Shown: positions 36,670-46,290 of the stretch, piece by piece
Layout: each line of letters opens with the position of its first letter
How positions within the stretch are numbered: the stretch's first letter is position 1
NCBI RefSeq assembly: GCF_003610355.1
Contig: NZ_RAPY01000002.1
Location: forward strand, 806,001-870,000
Source: Sphingobacterium detergens
GTDB taxonomy: Bacteria > Bacteroidota > Bacteroidia > Sphingobacteriales > Sphingobacteriaceae
Reading direction: 5' to 3'
Length of the DNA: 64,000 nt
Translations under genes and position numbers: made by a program
Notes under the pieces: generated by a model
The model's input: the letters and a program-made list of their open reading frames with translations, nothing else
Told to the model about the DNA's origin: nothing
Databases searched by the model: none

Positions 36670-38139
36670 CTAGTAACTCGGGTTTTGTTGATTTGCGATA
36701 GCCGGATTCGCATTCATTTCATCTAAAGAAATTGGAAGAATCGTTTTGAAAAAAGTTCGGTCAATTGTCTTTGGTCTATTGGTTGTGCTGATATTACCAA
36801 GATCATCGTCAAATGTGATCGACTTATTCCAGCGCATCATATCGAAGAATCGATGGCCTTCACCTAAGAGCTCTTTGCTTCTTTCGTCAGCTATCATATC
36901 CAAAGTAACTGTATTGGAGGTTGCGGCATCCAGTTTTGGAGATCTTTGACGAATAGCATTCAAATAGGTTGCTGCAAGGTTTTTGTCTGGAGATGGTTTC
37001 AGTAATGCGGATTCAGCAGCGATGAGGTACACTTCTGAAAGGCGAATGACTTTGACATTCACGGCAGTACTATTTGCTGGTGAATTTTTGTCTCCGGCAA
37101 GGGTAGTGCTTCCACTATACTTGTACAAAGCGCCCAGATGTGTGCTGCCGACCTCATCAGATCCCATTACTCCCCATCTCACATCAGTGTCGTCAGTTTT
37201 AAGTTTCGTTAGGAATGGGTCTGCAGCGATAAAATTTCCCAAAATAGCCGCACTTCCATGTCCTTTCCTACGAAACATTGCCCCAAGAGAATTTACACCC
37301 CCATCGGCTTCATTGGGATAGACACCAAGTTCAAAAATTGATTCTGTACCAAACATGCTAGTCCAGGATTTTACCCAGTCAGCATTGCTGTACAAGGTAT
37401 ACATTTTGGAATCGATTATCTCCTGAGCAGCTTTTAGCGCGTTGTCATAATCGTTCATATAAAGATAGACACGTGCTTGCAATGCTTTATTCGCGAAATA
37501 GTTAATATATCCGTTTGCCTTTGATTTAGACAATAAGCTTTCTGAATCTTTAAGATCTTGGAGAATCTGCTTATAATTTTCATCGACAGAGACGCGTTTT
37601 TCCTGTGCGTTGTATTCAAGTACTTTGGTTACATTGGGAATACCCAAGGATGACTTATCCATATTATATGGCTTGCCATATAATCTCACCAGATCAAAAT
37701 TAATTAATGCTCTAGCTGTTAATGCTTGTCCTTTATAGGAAGCAAAATCTTCCGTTGAACCGGCGTTGACCAGTTTATCTATATTTGCAAGGAGATTATT
37801 AATTTGTACCAGTGAGTGAAATCCTTGGATCCAAATGTTAGCATAGGGATTTGATGATGCAGAATGATTAAATACGTATAAGTAATCGTAACCACGTCCT
37901 TGCGAGGCGATCGTAAAGTCCCCACCTTTTGCATCCGCATAAAGTGGGAAATTTCTACCATAATAATCAACATTTGCCATTTTGCTCATTAGTCCATTCA
38001 TAATAACTTTTGCATCGGCTGCAGTTTGTATAGATGTATTGGAATCTCCCATGTTTGTAGGAGTGACATCCAGAAAATTACTGCAGGAGCTAATTGCTAA
38101 AGATATAGATATGCACGAGGCGATAAAAAGCTTTTTCAT
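36670..38139 (-). CDS. SusD-like surface lipoprotein (pair 2)
   Basis: The lid partner of the SusC at 38158-41364, 489 residues. The signal peptide has lipobox ISSC (about Cys19), then SNFLDVTPTN. The helical SusD fold continues to a C-terminal region with LNAIRQRSP and DERSKELLGEGHRFFDMMRWNK, the typical SusD/RagB ending. It begins 18 bases after the SusC stop on the minus strand, so the pair is co-transcribed. It differs substantially from the SusD of pair 1, so the two pairs are probably distinct importers and not a recent duplication. Confidence 0.93.
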   Translation of the reverse strand: MKKLFIASCISISLAISSCSNFLDVTPTNMGDSNTSIQTAADAKVIMNGLMSKMANVDYYGRNFPLYADAKGGDFTIASQGRGYDYLYVFNHSASSNPYANIWIQGFHSLVQINNLLANIDKLVNAGSTEDFASYKGQALTARALINFDLVRLYGKPYNMDKSSLGIPNVTKVLEYNAQEKRVSVDENYKQILQDLKDSESLLSKSKANGYINYFANKALQARVYLYMNDYDNALKAAQEIIDSKMYTLYSNADWVKSWTSMFGTESIFELGVYPNEADGGVNSLGAMFRRKGHGSAAILGNFIAADPFLTKLKTDDTDVRWGVMGSDEVGSTHLGALYKYSGSTTLAGDKNSPANSTAVNVKVIRLSEVYLIAAESALLKPSPDKNLAATYLNAIRQRSPKLDAATSNTVTLDMIADERSKELLGEGHRFFDMMRWNKSITFDDDLGNISTTNRPKTIDRTFFKTILPISLDEMNANPAIANQQNPSY

Positions 38140-38157
38140 ATTACTGTTTTTTGTCCA

Positions 38158-41100
38158 TTAAAAACTAAATTCAACACCAAAAGTGTATGTTTTTGCCAGT
38201 GGTGTTTCCCAACCGCGGGTACCAAATTGATTCACCTCAGGATCCATGTATTTGTACTTGGAAAGCGTGAGCAAATTACTGCCATTAAAATATAGTCTAG
38301 CATTTGAAATTCCGGCTCGACTCAATAATGTATTTGGTAATCTATAGCTTAGAGAGATATTTTTTAGTCTGATATAGGAGGCGTCAAATAATTGTCTACT
38401 GCTAATCTGGTTGACATCTTCTAGATCTCTACCAGTTACCATGGGATAAGTTCCCCCTGTGTTGGATGGTGACCAAGAGTCTTCAACAAAGTATTCTGAA
38501 TGGATCCGTTCCCAATAATAACCATCATCTGCGACATCTTTTGATGTAGCATCATATAGTTTGCCGCCTATCTTGTAAGCAAAGTTCAATCCCAATGAAA
38601 AGTTTTTATAGTCAATATCCGAATTTATACCACCATATAATTTAGGATTGGCATTTCCAATAATTGTCTGCTTTGCATTTTTATAATTATAAGTTGCAGC
38701 TTTTCCATTAAACATGAATTCACCTGTGGTGCCATCATTGGTATACCATACATTTTTTCCATTGGTTTGGTCCGTGCCAGCCCATTCCAGTCCGAAGAAA
38801 GACAACACAGACTCACCTTCACGGTATACGTACCTTGCCCTATTATCTCCACCGGTAGGGTCAAACCAGACAATATCTTGTCCACCGTATAGTTTTGTCA
38901 CTTTCGATGAAATAAAAGTCGCATTAGCACTTAAAGTCCATTTCCAATTTTCATTTTTCACAATATCGGAGCCCAGTTCTATTTCTAATCCTTTGTTGTT
39001 CATCTCACCCACGTTTCTCAGGATAGACTTAAAACCCGTGATTGTAGATATCGGAACATCCTGTAGCAGACTTTTTGAATCCCTATTGAAATATTCGAGT
39101 GTACCAAAGAGTTTGTTGTTAAATAACCCGAATTCCAAAGCGATATTGGTCTGGTAATTTAGCTCCCAGGCGACGTCCGGATTACCCAGGTTATTTAACC
39201 CACCGCCAGGTTGTGTCATATATTTATTGGAATAACTGGTCAAGTTTCTCCAGGCATAGTTACTTGTGGGTAAAGTTCCGTTAGTTCCGTAAGAACCTCT
39301 AAATCTCAGGTTATTGATTTGTTCAATGTCCTTGATAAAAGATTCTTTTGCTAAATTCCATGAAGCTGCAACCGACCAAAAATTACCCCATCGCGGACCA
39401 GGCCCTAATCGTGATGCACCATCTCTTCTAAAGGAAGCTGAGGCAAAATACCGTTCATCAAAATTATACTCAGCTCTGGATAAAATGGACATCATGTTGA
39501 AGCCTTCTGAATATGCAGAGGCATCCAAAATACCAGCAGTAGCGACTGTATGAAGTGATGAAGAGGGAAGATCTTTACCTGTGGCACGAATAAAATCTGT
39601 GGTGTTTTTTTCAGCCTCGAAACCTGCCAATAAACTCAAATTGTGTAGCCCGAAGCTTTTGTTATAATTGGCAGTTGTTGATGAGACTAATTTCTCGATG
39701 GATGTAGAAACTTCGGTGACACGACCGTTGTCTGCCATACCATTATAATGTTTGGCACTGTAGTAAATATGATCTTTAACCTCTGTATTATCGTAAGAGA
39801 AAATCGTTTTCAGGGTTAGCTCTGGTAAGAGTTTTAAGGTCAAGGATTCTATGGCGGAAATTTTGCTCGTTTTTGATGAGTTCTCCCATTCTTTATTGTA
39901 GTATAATGGGTTATAAGCTAGACTTCCATAGCGGGCAGTGTATTCTTTGCCTGTTTTATAATCAGTTGGCCAATACATCTGCCATAAAAGATTGCGCGTT
40001 TGATACAGGTAATTTGTTCCTGTATTTCGCGTATCGTTCATGCCGATTAATTTGTTCTTTGCGTAGTTGATATTGGATCCAAATTCTAGGTATTTTCCGA
40101 TTTTCTGTGTCAAATTGACCCTTCCATTAATGCGGTCAAAATTATTTTCAATAACCCTGCTTTTATCTTGTGTATAGTTCAAGGATGCATAATAGTTTGT
40201 TTTCTCCGTTGCTCCACTGACCGATATATCGTTGGTATTGAATATACCTGTTCTAAATAATGCTTTATTCCAATCGTAATATTTTCCGTCCCGGTTTTCC
40301 ATTCCGTCAGTTTTTCCGGAAATATGGACATTCTCCCATTGTGATGTGCCATCGGTACTAAATTGGTAACCATGGATACCAAATCCATAGGCAGGATTTG
40401 GTTTGCCATAATTTGCAGAATTGGGATTCCATTCCAATGAATTCAGGCGGTTGAGTGTATTCTTGTTTGCTTGCTCTGCTGTCTGGCCTGATGCTATCCG
40501 AGAATCATATAGGATGCTATAGAGCATATTGATTTGATCTTGGACAGATGCAGGCTCATTATTTTTTGTGGCCCAGGATGGGCTTATGCCGATTGAGGAT
40601 TTAACATTGATCTTTGGGTCGCCATTTTTACCTCTTTTTGTTGTAATGATGATTACTCCATTAGCTGCCCGAGATCCATACAAGGAGGATGCAGCAGCAT
40701 CTTTCAGTACAGAGATGGATTCGATATCACTTGGATTCAATGTGCTCATTACATTGTTTGTATTGACGATGTAATCGCCCATTTGCCCAACGCTTCCGGA
40801 GATAACTGGGACGCCATCAATCACATATAACGGGTCGTTGGACGCATTCATCGACCCAATTCCTCGGATACGTATGGCCGAGGTAGCCCCCGCTTGACCT
40901 GATCCATTTGATAGTTGCAAACCAGCGACACGTCCAGTTAATGCTTTTTCAAAAGATGTGACCGGTTGTTTATCTATTGCATCAGATTTTACCTGTGCAG
41001 CCGAGCCTGTATAAGTGCTTTTTTTTGCAGTACCATAGGCAATGACGATAACCTCATCTAAGGCTTGTTCGTTGCTGACGAGTGTAATGCTGATGGTTTT

Positions 41101-41364
41101 TCGGCCATTGACCTGAACCTCCTGCGCATTATAGCCAACAGCAGATAGGATTAGTGTGGCATTCGAATTTGCATTGAGCGTGAATAAGCCTTGTTCGTTG
41201 GTTGATGTTCCTTGGCTGGATCCTTTAACATTTATGGTAACTCCACTGATGGGATTTCCATTGCTGTCGGTGATTTTTCCAGCAATCTGAATCTGTTGCG
41301 CGTATAGTGACTGCATCGAACTACAGGCTATGAGACACAACGTTGTGAGCACATGTTGTTTCAT
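38158..41364 (-). CDS. SusC-like TonB-dependent transporter (pair 2)
   Basis: A SusCD importer barrel of 1068 residues. After the signal peptide (about 1-22) come a regulatory domain (about 25-100, IAGKITDSNGNPISGVTINVKG), the box VIVIAYGTAKKSTYTGSAAQ, a plug with LYVIDGVPVISG and VLKDAAASSLYGSRAANGVIIITT, and the barrel ending TYTFGVEFSF. No STN domain is present. The gene lies 125 bases downstream of the dipeptide epimerase on the same strand, behind an inverted repeat. The neighbouring C40 peptidase and epimerase point to a peptidoglycan-peptide cargo. Confidence 0.95.
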   Translation of the reverse strand: MKQHVLTTLCLIACSSMQSLYAQQIQIAGKITDSNGNPISGVTINVKGSSQGTSTNEQGLFTLNANSNATLILSAVGYNAQEVQVNGRKTISITLVSNEQALDEVIVIAYGTAKKSTYTGSAAQVKSDAIDKQPVTSFEKALTGRVAGLQLSNGSGQAGATSAIRIRGIGSMNASNDPLYVIDGVPVISGSVGQMGDYIVNTNNVMSTLNPSDIESISVLKDAAASSLYGSRAANGVIIITTKRGKNGDPKINVKSSIGISPSWATKNNEPASVQDQINMLYSILYDSRIASGQTAEQANKNTLNRLNSLEWNPNSANYGKPNPAYGFGIHGYQFSTDGTSQWENVHISGKTDGMENRDGKYYDWNKALFRTGIFNTNDISVSGATEKTNYYASLNYTQDKSRVIENNFDRINGRVNLTQKIGKYLEFGSNINYAKNKLIGMNDTRNTGTNYLYQTRNLLWQMYWPTDYKTGKEYTARYGSLAYNPLYYNKEWENSSKTSKISAIESLTLKLLPELTLKTIFSYDNTEVKDHIYYSAKHYNGMADNGRVTEVSTSIEKLVSSTTANYNKSFGLHNLSLLAGFEAEKNTTDFIRATGKDLPSSSLHTVATAGILDASAYSEGFNMMSILSRAEYNFDERYFASASFRRDGASRLGPGPRWGNFWSVAASWNLAKESFIKDIEQINNLRFRGSYGTNGTLPTSNYAWRNLTSYSNKYMTQPGGGLNNLGNPDVAWELNYQTNIALEFGLFNNKLFGTLEYFNRDSKSLLQDVPISTITGFKSILRNVGEMNNKGLEIELGSDIVKNENWKWTLSANATFISSKVTKLYGGQDIVWFDPTGGDNRARYVYREGESVLSFFGLEWAGTDQTNGKNVWYTNDGTTGEFMFNGKAATYNYKNAKQTIIGNANPKLYGGINSDIDYKNFSLGLNFAYKIGGKLYDATSKDVADDGYYWERIHSEYFVEDSWSPSNTGGTYPMVTGRDLEDVNQISSRQLFDASYIRLKNISLSYRLPNTLLSRAGISNARLYFNGSNLLTLSKYKYMDPEVNQFGTRGWETPLAKTYTFGVEFSF

Positions 41365-41437
41365 AAAAGTGTGAATTGATTAATTTAGTTTGTTAATATC
41401 TTGGTAAAATTGGCTATTGGTTACAACTCCGATAGCG

Positions 41438-41483
41438 ATTCAATACAATGTTTTTCTTTAAGACAAAAAACATTGCATTGAAT
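41438..41483 (-). promoter_or_regulatory. Strong inverted repeat between epimerase and SusC
   Basis: ATTCAAT-A-CAATGTTTTT and AAAAACATTG-C-ATTGAAT pair over about 17 bp with one mismatch around a short loop. There is no U-run after it on the minus strand. It could be an attenuator, an RNA-processing site or a regulator-binding palindrome that sets different levels for the enzymes and the importer. Confidence 0.55.
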
Positions 41484-41489
41484 ATAATG

Positions 41490-42545
41490 TTATTTTCTTA
41501 AAATTCCAATTCCAGGGCGATCCGGCAAGATGCAGTTTCCGTTGATTACTGTCATTCCGTCGTAGATATCATTATCGATCAGTAGTGCCCCATCTAGATC
41601 TGCCCAGTCGGTCAATGGTGCTAATTGCGCTGCGGCGCTGATAGCACATGAGGTTTCAGTCATGCAACCGATCATTACTTTCATTTCGAGAGAACGTGCA
41701 AGTTCGGCCATTCGTTTGGCTTCACGCATGCCTGTGCATTTCATAAGTTTGATGTTGATACCACTGTAAACTCCTTTTAGTGCAGGCACATCAACTAAGC
41801 GTTGACAGCCCTCATCCGCAATTGTCGGTATTGGACTATGTTCCGTCAGCCAGGCATTATCGTCAATCTGTTCTTTGGGCATGGGTTGTTCAAGGAAAGA
41901 TACATTTCGCTCAGCGAGCCAATGTGCCATTTCCAATGCTTCTTCCCGCGTTTTCCAACCTTGATTGACATCTGCACATAATGGACGGTCAGTGACCTGA
42001 CGAATGGTGTCAATGATCATCTTATCGGTATCCAGCCCCAATTTTACTTTTAGGATCTTAAATTGATCTGCTTCAGCAACCTTTTTACGGATCATATCCT
42101 CCGTATCGATGCCGATGGTGTAGGAAGTCGGTGGGATAAGATCGGGGTTTAATCCCCATATTTTATAAAACGGCTGACCCATAATCTTACCAAGCACATC
42201 GTGTAATGCGATATCGATTGCTGCTTTTGCTGCAGTATTTTTTGTTGTTACTTGATCTATATAGTGTAAGATCTCTTCGGTTTGGAAAGGGGAGTTGAAT
42301 GCTGATAGATCAATTTGATTTAAAAAAGCGATAACACTTTCCTGTGATTCACCAAGGTATGGTGGCATACTGGCCTCTCCATAACCTACAATGCCATCGT
42401 ACTCCAATTCGGTCAATACAACAGGTGTTGTACTTCGGCTGTAGGAAGCAACGGTGAAAACATGCCGCAATGTTAACGTATATGGACGGAACCGTAATTT
42501 AAAAGCCCCAAAGTCTTTGCTGATCCATTCAGATTGGTTGCTCAT
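41490..42545 (-). CDS. Dipeptide epimerase, L-Ala-D/L-Glu epimerase type (YkfB-like)
   Basis: An enolase-superfamily enzyme of 351 residues that probably converts L-Ala-D-Glu from murein into L-Ala-L-Glu for catabolism. The catalytic KxK pair is Lys166/Lys168 (ILKVKLG). Metal ligands are Asp192, Glu219 and Asp244, and the opposing base is Lys266 (NIKLMK). A DxD motif at 316-318 (WADLDG) is where the family holds the dipeptide amino group. It starts six bases after the C40 peptidase stop. That adjacency strongly supports the murein-dipeptide role over other dipeptide epimerase specificities. Confidence 0.9.
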   Translation of the reverse strand: MSNQSEWISKDFGAFKLRFRPYTLTLRHVFTVASYSRSTTPVVLTELEYDGIVGYGEASMPPYLGESQESVIAFLNQIDLSAFNSPFQTEEILHYIDQVTTKNTAAKAAIDIALHDVLGKIMGQPFYKIWGLNPDLIPPTSYTIGIDTEDMIRKKVAEADQFKILKVKLGLDTDKMIIDTIRQVTDRPLCADVNQGWKTREEALEMAHWLAERNVSFLEQPMPKEQIDDNAWLTEHSPIPTIADEGCQRLVDVPALKGVYSGINIKLMKCTGMREAKRMAELARSLEMKVMIGCMTETSCAISAAAQLAPLTDWADLDGALLIDNDIYDGMTVINGNCILPDRPGIGILRK

Positions 42546-42551
42546 CTTGAT

Positions 42552-43778
42552 TTATTTGTTGATGTAATAATTGTTTTCAGCGATTTTTTGAATTGCACTA
42601 TCCTTGGCTCCAAGGTAACGACGGGCTGCTACCACAGTACGTGTCTGGAAGTCGTCGTAATCTGGTGAATCTTTTAGCATGCTGTTTATACGAACTAAGC
42701 CTGCAGCGTGAATAAAGGTACCATTACCAATATAAAGGGCTACATGGGTTACCCGAGCGTTGGGATTACTATTTTTACCTGCAGCAAAGAACAATAAATC
42801 TGCTGGTTTAAGGTTTTTGAGCGCTTTGCTCGCATCGAAATGTCCCTCATTGTCTAGAATATCTATCTTCTCGCCGGCCAGTACCTGTTGCGATGCATCT
42901 CTGGGTATAACAAAACCATTCATAAAGAAACTTGTTTTGGTAAAACCACTGCAATCGACTCCTTTAACGGATGTCCCTCCCCATAGGTAAGGCAGTCCCA
43001 ACATCGTTTTTGCGCTTGCGATAATATTGTCGGCGGTAGGGGTACGTGTATCCAACCAGTTTTTTAAGGTTAGACTTTCAGATTTCTTGATATATCCTTT
43101 TCGGCCATCGGGATAAGTAACCGTATAAAAGTTGCCTTTCTGTCCTGTTAATTTTAAGATGTCGCCATAAACTAAATCCGATACCCGTTGGCTCTTCTCA
43201 TTGGCTTCGGAATAAGATTTGCCATATTCATTGGTGTAGATCAGCTTGTCCGCTTGCTTCCAGCTGGCAATTTCAGTTTTATCCATTACAGCTATTGAAG
43301 AGCTAGGTACCCATGCGATATAACCGTCGGGTGTCCGTACACGGTATTCACCACTTTTTTTCTGCAATAAATCTACTTGTGTGCCCAGTAAGACTTGGCT
43401 TGTCAATTCTGCAGCATTATTCGGATCGGTACGCATGTTGGCAACTGACAGTGTGATTACGCCGTTAGTTTTACCTTCGACACTTGCATCAGGCAACAAT
43501 TGGATTTGGATATTAGCGGATATTTCTTTCGCTTTTTGTTCGAGTACGAACTTCGCATCTTTTTCGGTTGTTTCGAGGATATATTGATTTTGTGGGATAT
43601 CCGCTTTCTGAATAGCCACAATTTTCGTTCTGCGATCTGGTGCAAATTCACGTTTTACGTTTTCTTGCAATTCTTTGATTTTGAAATATGTTGTGGAATC
43701 TACCTGCTGTGCATGGCCATGACTTGTGCCAATAAGACTTGCACATGCTAAAATCGCGAATTTTAGTGTGTTTTTCAT
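42552..43778 (-). CDS. C40 NlpC/P60 peptidase with SH3-like domains (YkfC-like)
   Basis: A probable gamma-D-glutamyl-L-diamino-acid endopeptidase that releases L-Ala-D-Glu from murein peptides. The 408 residues begin with a signal peptide (about 1-24, ending HAQQ), so it acts in the periplasm or outside. Two bacterial SH3-like domains (about 100-165 and 175-235) precede the NlpC/P60 domain (about 245-385). Its catalytic residues are Cys276 (GVDCSGF), His345 (THVALYIG) and His357 (FIHAAG). It is first in the operon C40-epimerase-SusC-SusD. A possible promoter box lies just upstream. Confidence 0.92.
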   Translation of the reverse strand: MKNTLKFAILACASLIGTSHGHAQQVDSTTYFKIKELQENVKREFAPDRRTKIVAIQKADIPQNQYILETTEKDAKFVLEQKAKEISANIQIQLLPDASVEGKTNGVITLSVANMRTDPNNAAELTSQVLLGTQVDLLQKKSGEYRVRTPDGYIAWVPSSSIAVMDKTEIASWKQADKLIYTNEYGKSYSEANEKSQRVSDLVYGDILKLTGQKGNFYTVTYPDGRKGYIKKSESLTLKNWLDTRTPTADNIIASAKTMLGLPYLWGGTSVKGVDCSGFTKTSFFMNGFVIPRDASQQVLAGEKIDILDNEGHFDASKALKNLKPADLLFFAAGKNSNPNARVTHVALYIGNGTFIHAAGLVRINSMLKDSPDYDDFQTRTVVAARRYLGAKDSAIQKIAENNYYINK

Positions 43779-44314
43779 GCTGATTAGTTTGTTTCTAAAG
43801 ATAGGATTAATTCACAATATAAATCAATGTTTGTTGTCGATTTTTAAGTGATTTGAATATTGTATTGCTAAAAAACGAATCTTTAGGCCTAATTTTAATT
43901 AATTTGTCTATTTGCTAAAACCATTTTGTATTATTGCTTATTGATAGCGAAATCAGTTTCTTTTTTTGATGACTCTCTGTCTGAAGATAAGTCGGTGAGC
44001 GATGGAGGTGCTTTTTGGAGCCAATACGCGTACTAAAAAAGAATATTGTCAAGTTTTTGGTAATTTCGGGGTCGGTTGATAATAGGGTAAAAAAAGAAGA
44101 TATTCTTGTTCCCGATTTCGTTGGATTGCAAGCGTAATTGTGCGGTTTTATCATGCAATTGTTACGATGATCCAATAGAAGGTAGGAGCATCTTAGAATC
44201 AATCGTTATGGATGCATTATTCTGCTCATGAGAATCAAAAAATAGTATATCCATGTTTGGACGGTAGGACGCTACTCAAATAAAATGGGGTGTTAAAAGA
44301 TAAATAATTTACAT
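43779..44314. other. Intergenic region between divergent C40 and glycosylasparaginase genes
   Basis: No gene is supported. Minus-strand open frames here have no protein-like features. The left end probably contains the C40 promoter: on the minus strand TATCTTTA near 43796-43803 follows a TTG about 21 bases upstream. The rest is AT-rich and unexplained. Confidence 0.45.
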
Positions 44315-45343
44315 ATGAGTTCTAGACGTAATTTTATTAAGCAAGGTTTTATGGCTGCTACGGCTATAGGTACCTTGAGTGCATTCGATACAAAAGGGTT
44401 GACGATTGCATCTAGTGTCAAGGTGAAGAAATATCCTATCGTGATATCGACATGGGATTTTGGGATAGCGGCAAATAAAGCTGCATGGGAGATCTTGTCG
44501 AAAGGTGGAAAAGCTCTTGACGCTGTCGAGCAGGGTGTACGTGTACCCGAAGCGGATTTGAAAAATATGACTGTAGGAAAAGGGGGATATCCGGATCGTG
44601 ATGGACATGTGACCCTAGATGCCTGTATTATGGATGCCGATGGTAATTGTGGCGCTGTGGCTGGTATGGAAAAAATTGGTCATCCGATCTCCGTGGCCCG
44701 TCTAGTGATGGAGAAAACACCACATGTCATGCTTGTTGGTGAAGGTGCCTTACAATTTGCATTGGAAAACGGTTTTCAAGAAGAGAATTTATTGACTCCT
44801 GAGGGAGAGAAAGCTTGGAAAGAGTGGTTAAAGGAGAAGAAATACAAGCCAGTCGTTAATATCGAGAATAAAACTTTTGCTGCAGAGCGCCTACCCGGCA
44901 ATCAATACAATCACGATACCATAGGTATGTTAGCCTTGGATGCCAACGGAAATATCTCCGGAGCCTGTACGACCAGCGGAATGGCATTTAAGATGCATGG
45001 CCGGGTAGGGGATAGTCCGATTATCGGAGCTGGACTCTATGTGGATAATGAAGTTGGAGGGGCTACTTCGACCGGTGTCGGTGAAGAAGTTATTCGAAAT
45101 GTTGGTAGTTTTTTGGTGGTCGAGTTAATGCGCCAAGGATATTCACCTGAAGATGCCTGCAAGGAAGCCGTGATGCGTATCGTGAAGAAAAAGCCCGCAA
45201 TTGCCAAAGAGATACAAGTTGGATTTTTGGCGATCAATAAAAAAGGGGAGTATGGAGCTTATGCATTGCAGGAGGGATTCTCTTACGCCGTTTGTGACAG
45301 CAAACAGCAAGATCTATTGATCAAAGGAAAACATTATTATTAG
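44315..45343 (+). CDS. Glycosylasparaginase (N4-(beta-N-acetylglucosaminyl)-L-asparaginase)
   Basis: An Ntn-hydrolase that cleaves the GlcNAc-Asn bond after glycoprotein digestion. The 342-residue precursor should self-cleave before Thr202 in HDTIGM. The substrate-site segments ACTTSGMAFKMHGRVGDSPIIGAG and DNEVGGATSTGVGEE closely resemble, from memory, the enzyme of Elizabethkingia meningoseptica. The N-terminus SSRRNFIKQGFMAATAIG is a textbook Tat signal (SRRNFIK), so it is exported folded to the periplasm. It is transcribed alone, divergent from the C40 operon. Confidence 0.93.
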   Translation: MSSRRNFIKQGFMAATAIGTLSAFDTKGLTIASSVKVKKYPIVISTWDFGIAANKAAWEILSKGGKALDAVEQGVRVPEADLKNMTVGKGGYPDRDGHVTLDACIMDADGNCGAVAGMEKIGHPISVARLVMEKTPHVMLVGEGALQFALENGFQEENLLTPEGEKAWKEWLKEKKYKPVVNIENKTFAAERLPGNQYNHDTIGMLALDANGNISGACTTSGMAFKMHGRVGDSPIIGAGLYVDNEVGGATSTGVGEEVIRNVGSFLVVELMRQGYSPEDACKEAVMRIVKKKPAIAKEIQVGFLAINKKGEYGAYALQEGFSYAVCDSKQQDLLIKGKHYY

Positions 45344-45648
45344 TAATTAGATATGAGATTTTAGATGTGAGATTTGAGACAAAGGATCAGGGACTGGTTT
45401 AACAAGCGTTCGGATTTGATGTTCAGCCGTAAATCTTTATTCTTTAATCCTGATCTTATGTTCCATAATCCTTACCCCTTATTCTTTAGTCTCTTTTAGA
45501 ATATGGATTTAGATAGAAGTATAAATTTATTATTGATTATCTTTGTATAAGCGACGTTAGCGTGAGAAAAATGAGATAACAAGTACGTCAAGGGCTTTTA
45601 AAATTAAAGTCTAAGTTCTCAATACTCATTACTAAATACAATAAAAAT
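45344..45648. other. Low-complexity intergenic region before msrA
   Basis: It contains degenerate purine-rich near-repeats (AGATATGAGATTTTAGATGTGAG type, 45350-45383) and a related pyrimidine-rich stretch (45430-45500). I see no gene. TATCTTTG at 45538-45545 is a candidate -7 box for msrA, about 100 bases before its ATG. Confidence 0.45.
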
Positions 45649-46164
45649 ATGAAAGCAACATTTGGAGGTGGATGTTTTTGGTGTACGGAAGTGATTTTCC
45701 AAAACACTGAAGGAGTAACATCCGTATTGCCTGGATATATGGGAGGTCATATAGACCATCCTACTTATGAGCAGGTCTGTACAGGTACAACAGATCACGT
45801 AGAAGTGGTGGAGTTGGAGTATGATGATGAGTTGGTTAATTATGAGGATCTGTTGAAAATTTTCTTTAAGACACATAATCCGACAACATTGAACCGTCAG
45901 GGTAATGATGTGGGGACGCAGTATCGTTCTGTGGTCTTCTATCACAATGAAGAACAGGAAATCTTAGCAAAAAACTTTATTGATGAATTGGAAAACGAGG
46001 ATGTCTATGAAGATCCAATAGTAACAGCGGTTGAACCGGCATCAACATTTTGGCTTGCTGAAAATTATCATCATAATTATTTTAATGATCACCCTGAGAA
46101 CCCGTTCTGTTCGGTGGTCATTGCGCCGAAACTCCAAAAATTCCTAAAAGAATTTAAAGCCTAA
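45649..46164 (+). CDS. msrA: Peptide methionine-(S)-S-oxide reductase
   Basis: Repairs oxidised methionine in proteins. The 171-residue cytoplasmic protein has the catalytic motif GGCFWCTE with Cys9 as nucleophile. Other MsrA segments follow: VLPGYMGGHIDHPTYEQVCTG, HNPTTLNRQGNDVGTQYRSVVFYHN and the end region FWLAENYHHNYF. No MsrB domain is fused. It shares a bidirectional terminator with parC downstream. Confidence 0.96.
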   Translation: MKATFGGGCFWCTEVIFQNTEGVTSVLPGYMGGHIDHPTYEQVCTGTTDHVEVVELEYDDELVNYEDLLKIFFKTHNPTTLNRQGNDVGTQYRSVVFYHNEEQEILAKNFIDELENEDVYEDPIVTAVEPASTFWLAENYHHNYFNDHPENPFCSVVIAPKLQKFLKEFKA

Positions 46165-46290
46165 AAGCTTTATATAGGAGTTTTGTGTCAAGCATAGCGA
46201 ATTGATGGTGGACTGTTTATTAGAGGGGGAGGAGGATTGAAACAAGTCCTTGGTTACCTTTGAGAACTAACAGCGATCAATAACAATATA

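Noticed and set aside
43915-44202. 95-residue minus-strand frame between the C40 and glycosylasparaginase genes
   Set aside because: Cys- and Ser-rich random-looking composition with no domain, in AT-rich intergenic sequence.
45350-45500. Degenerate purine- and pyrimidine-rich stretches as a CRISPR or satellite array
   Set aside because: There are no regular repeat lengths or unique spacers, only loose low-complexity similarity.
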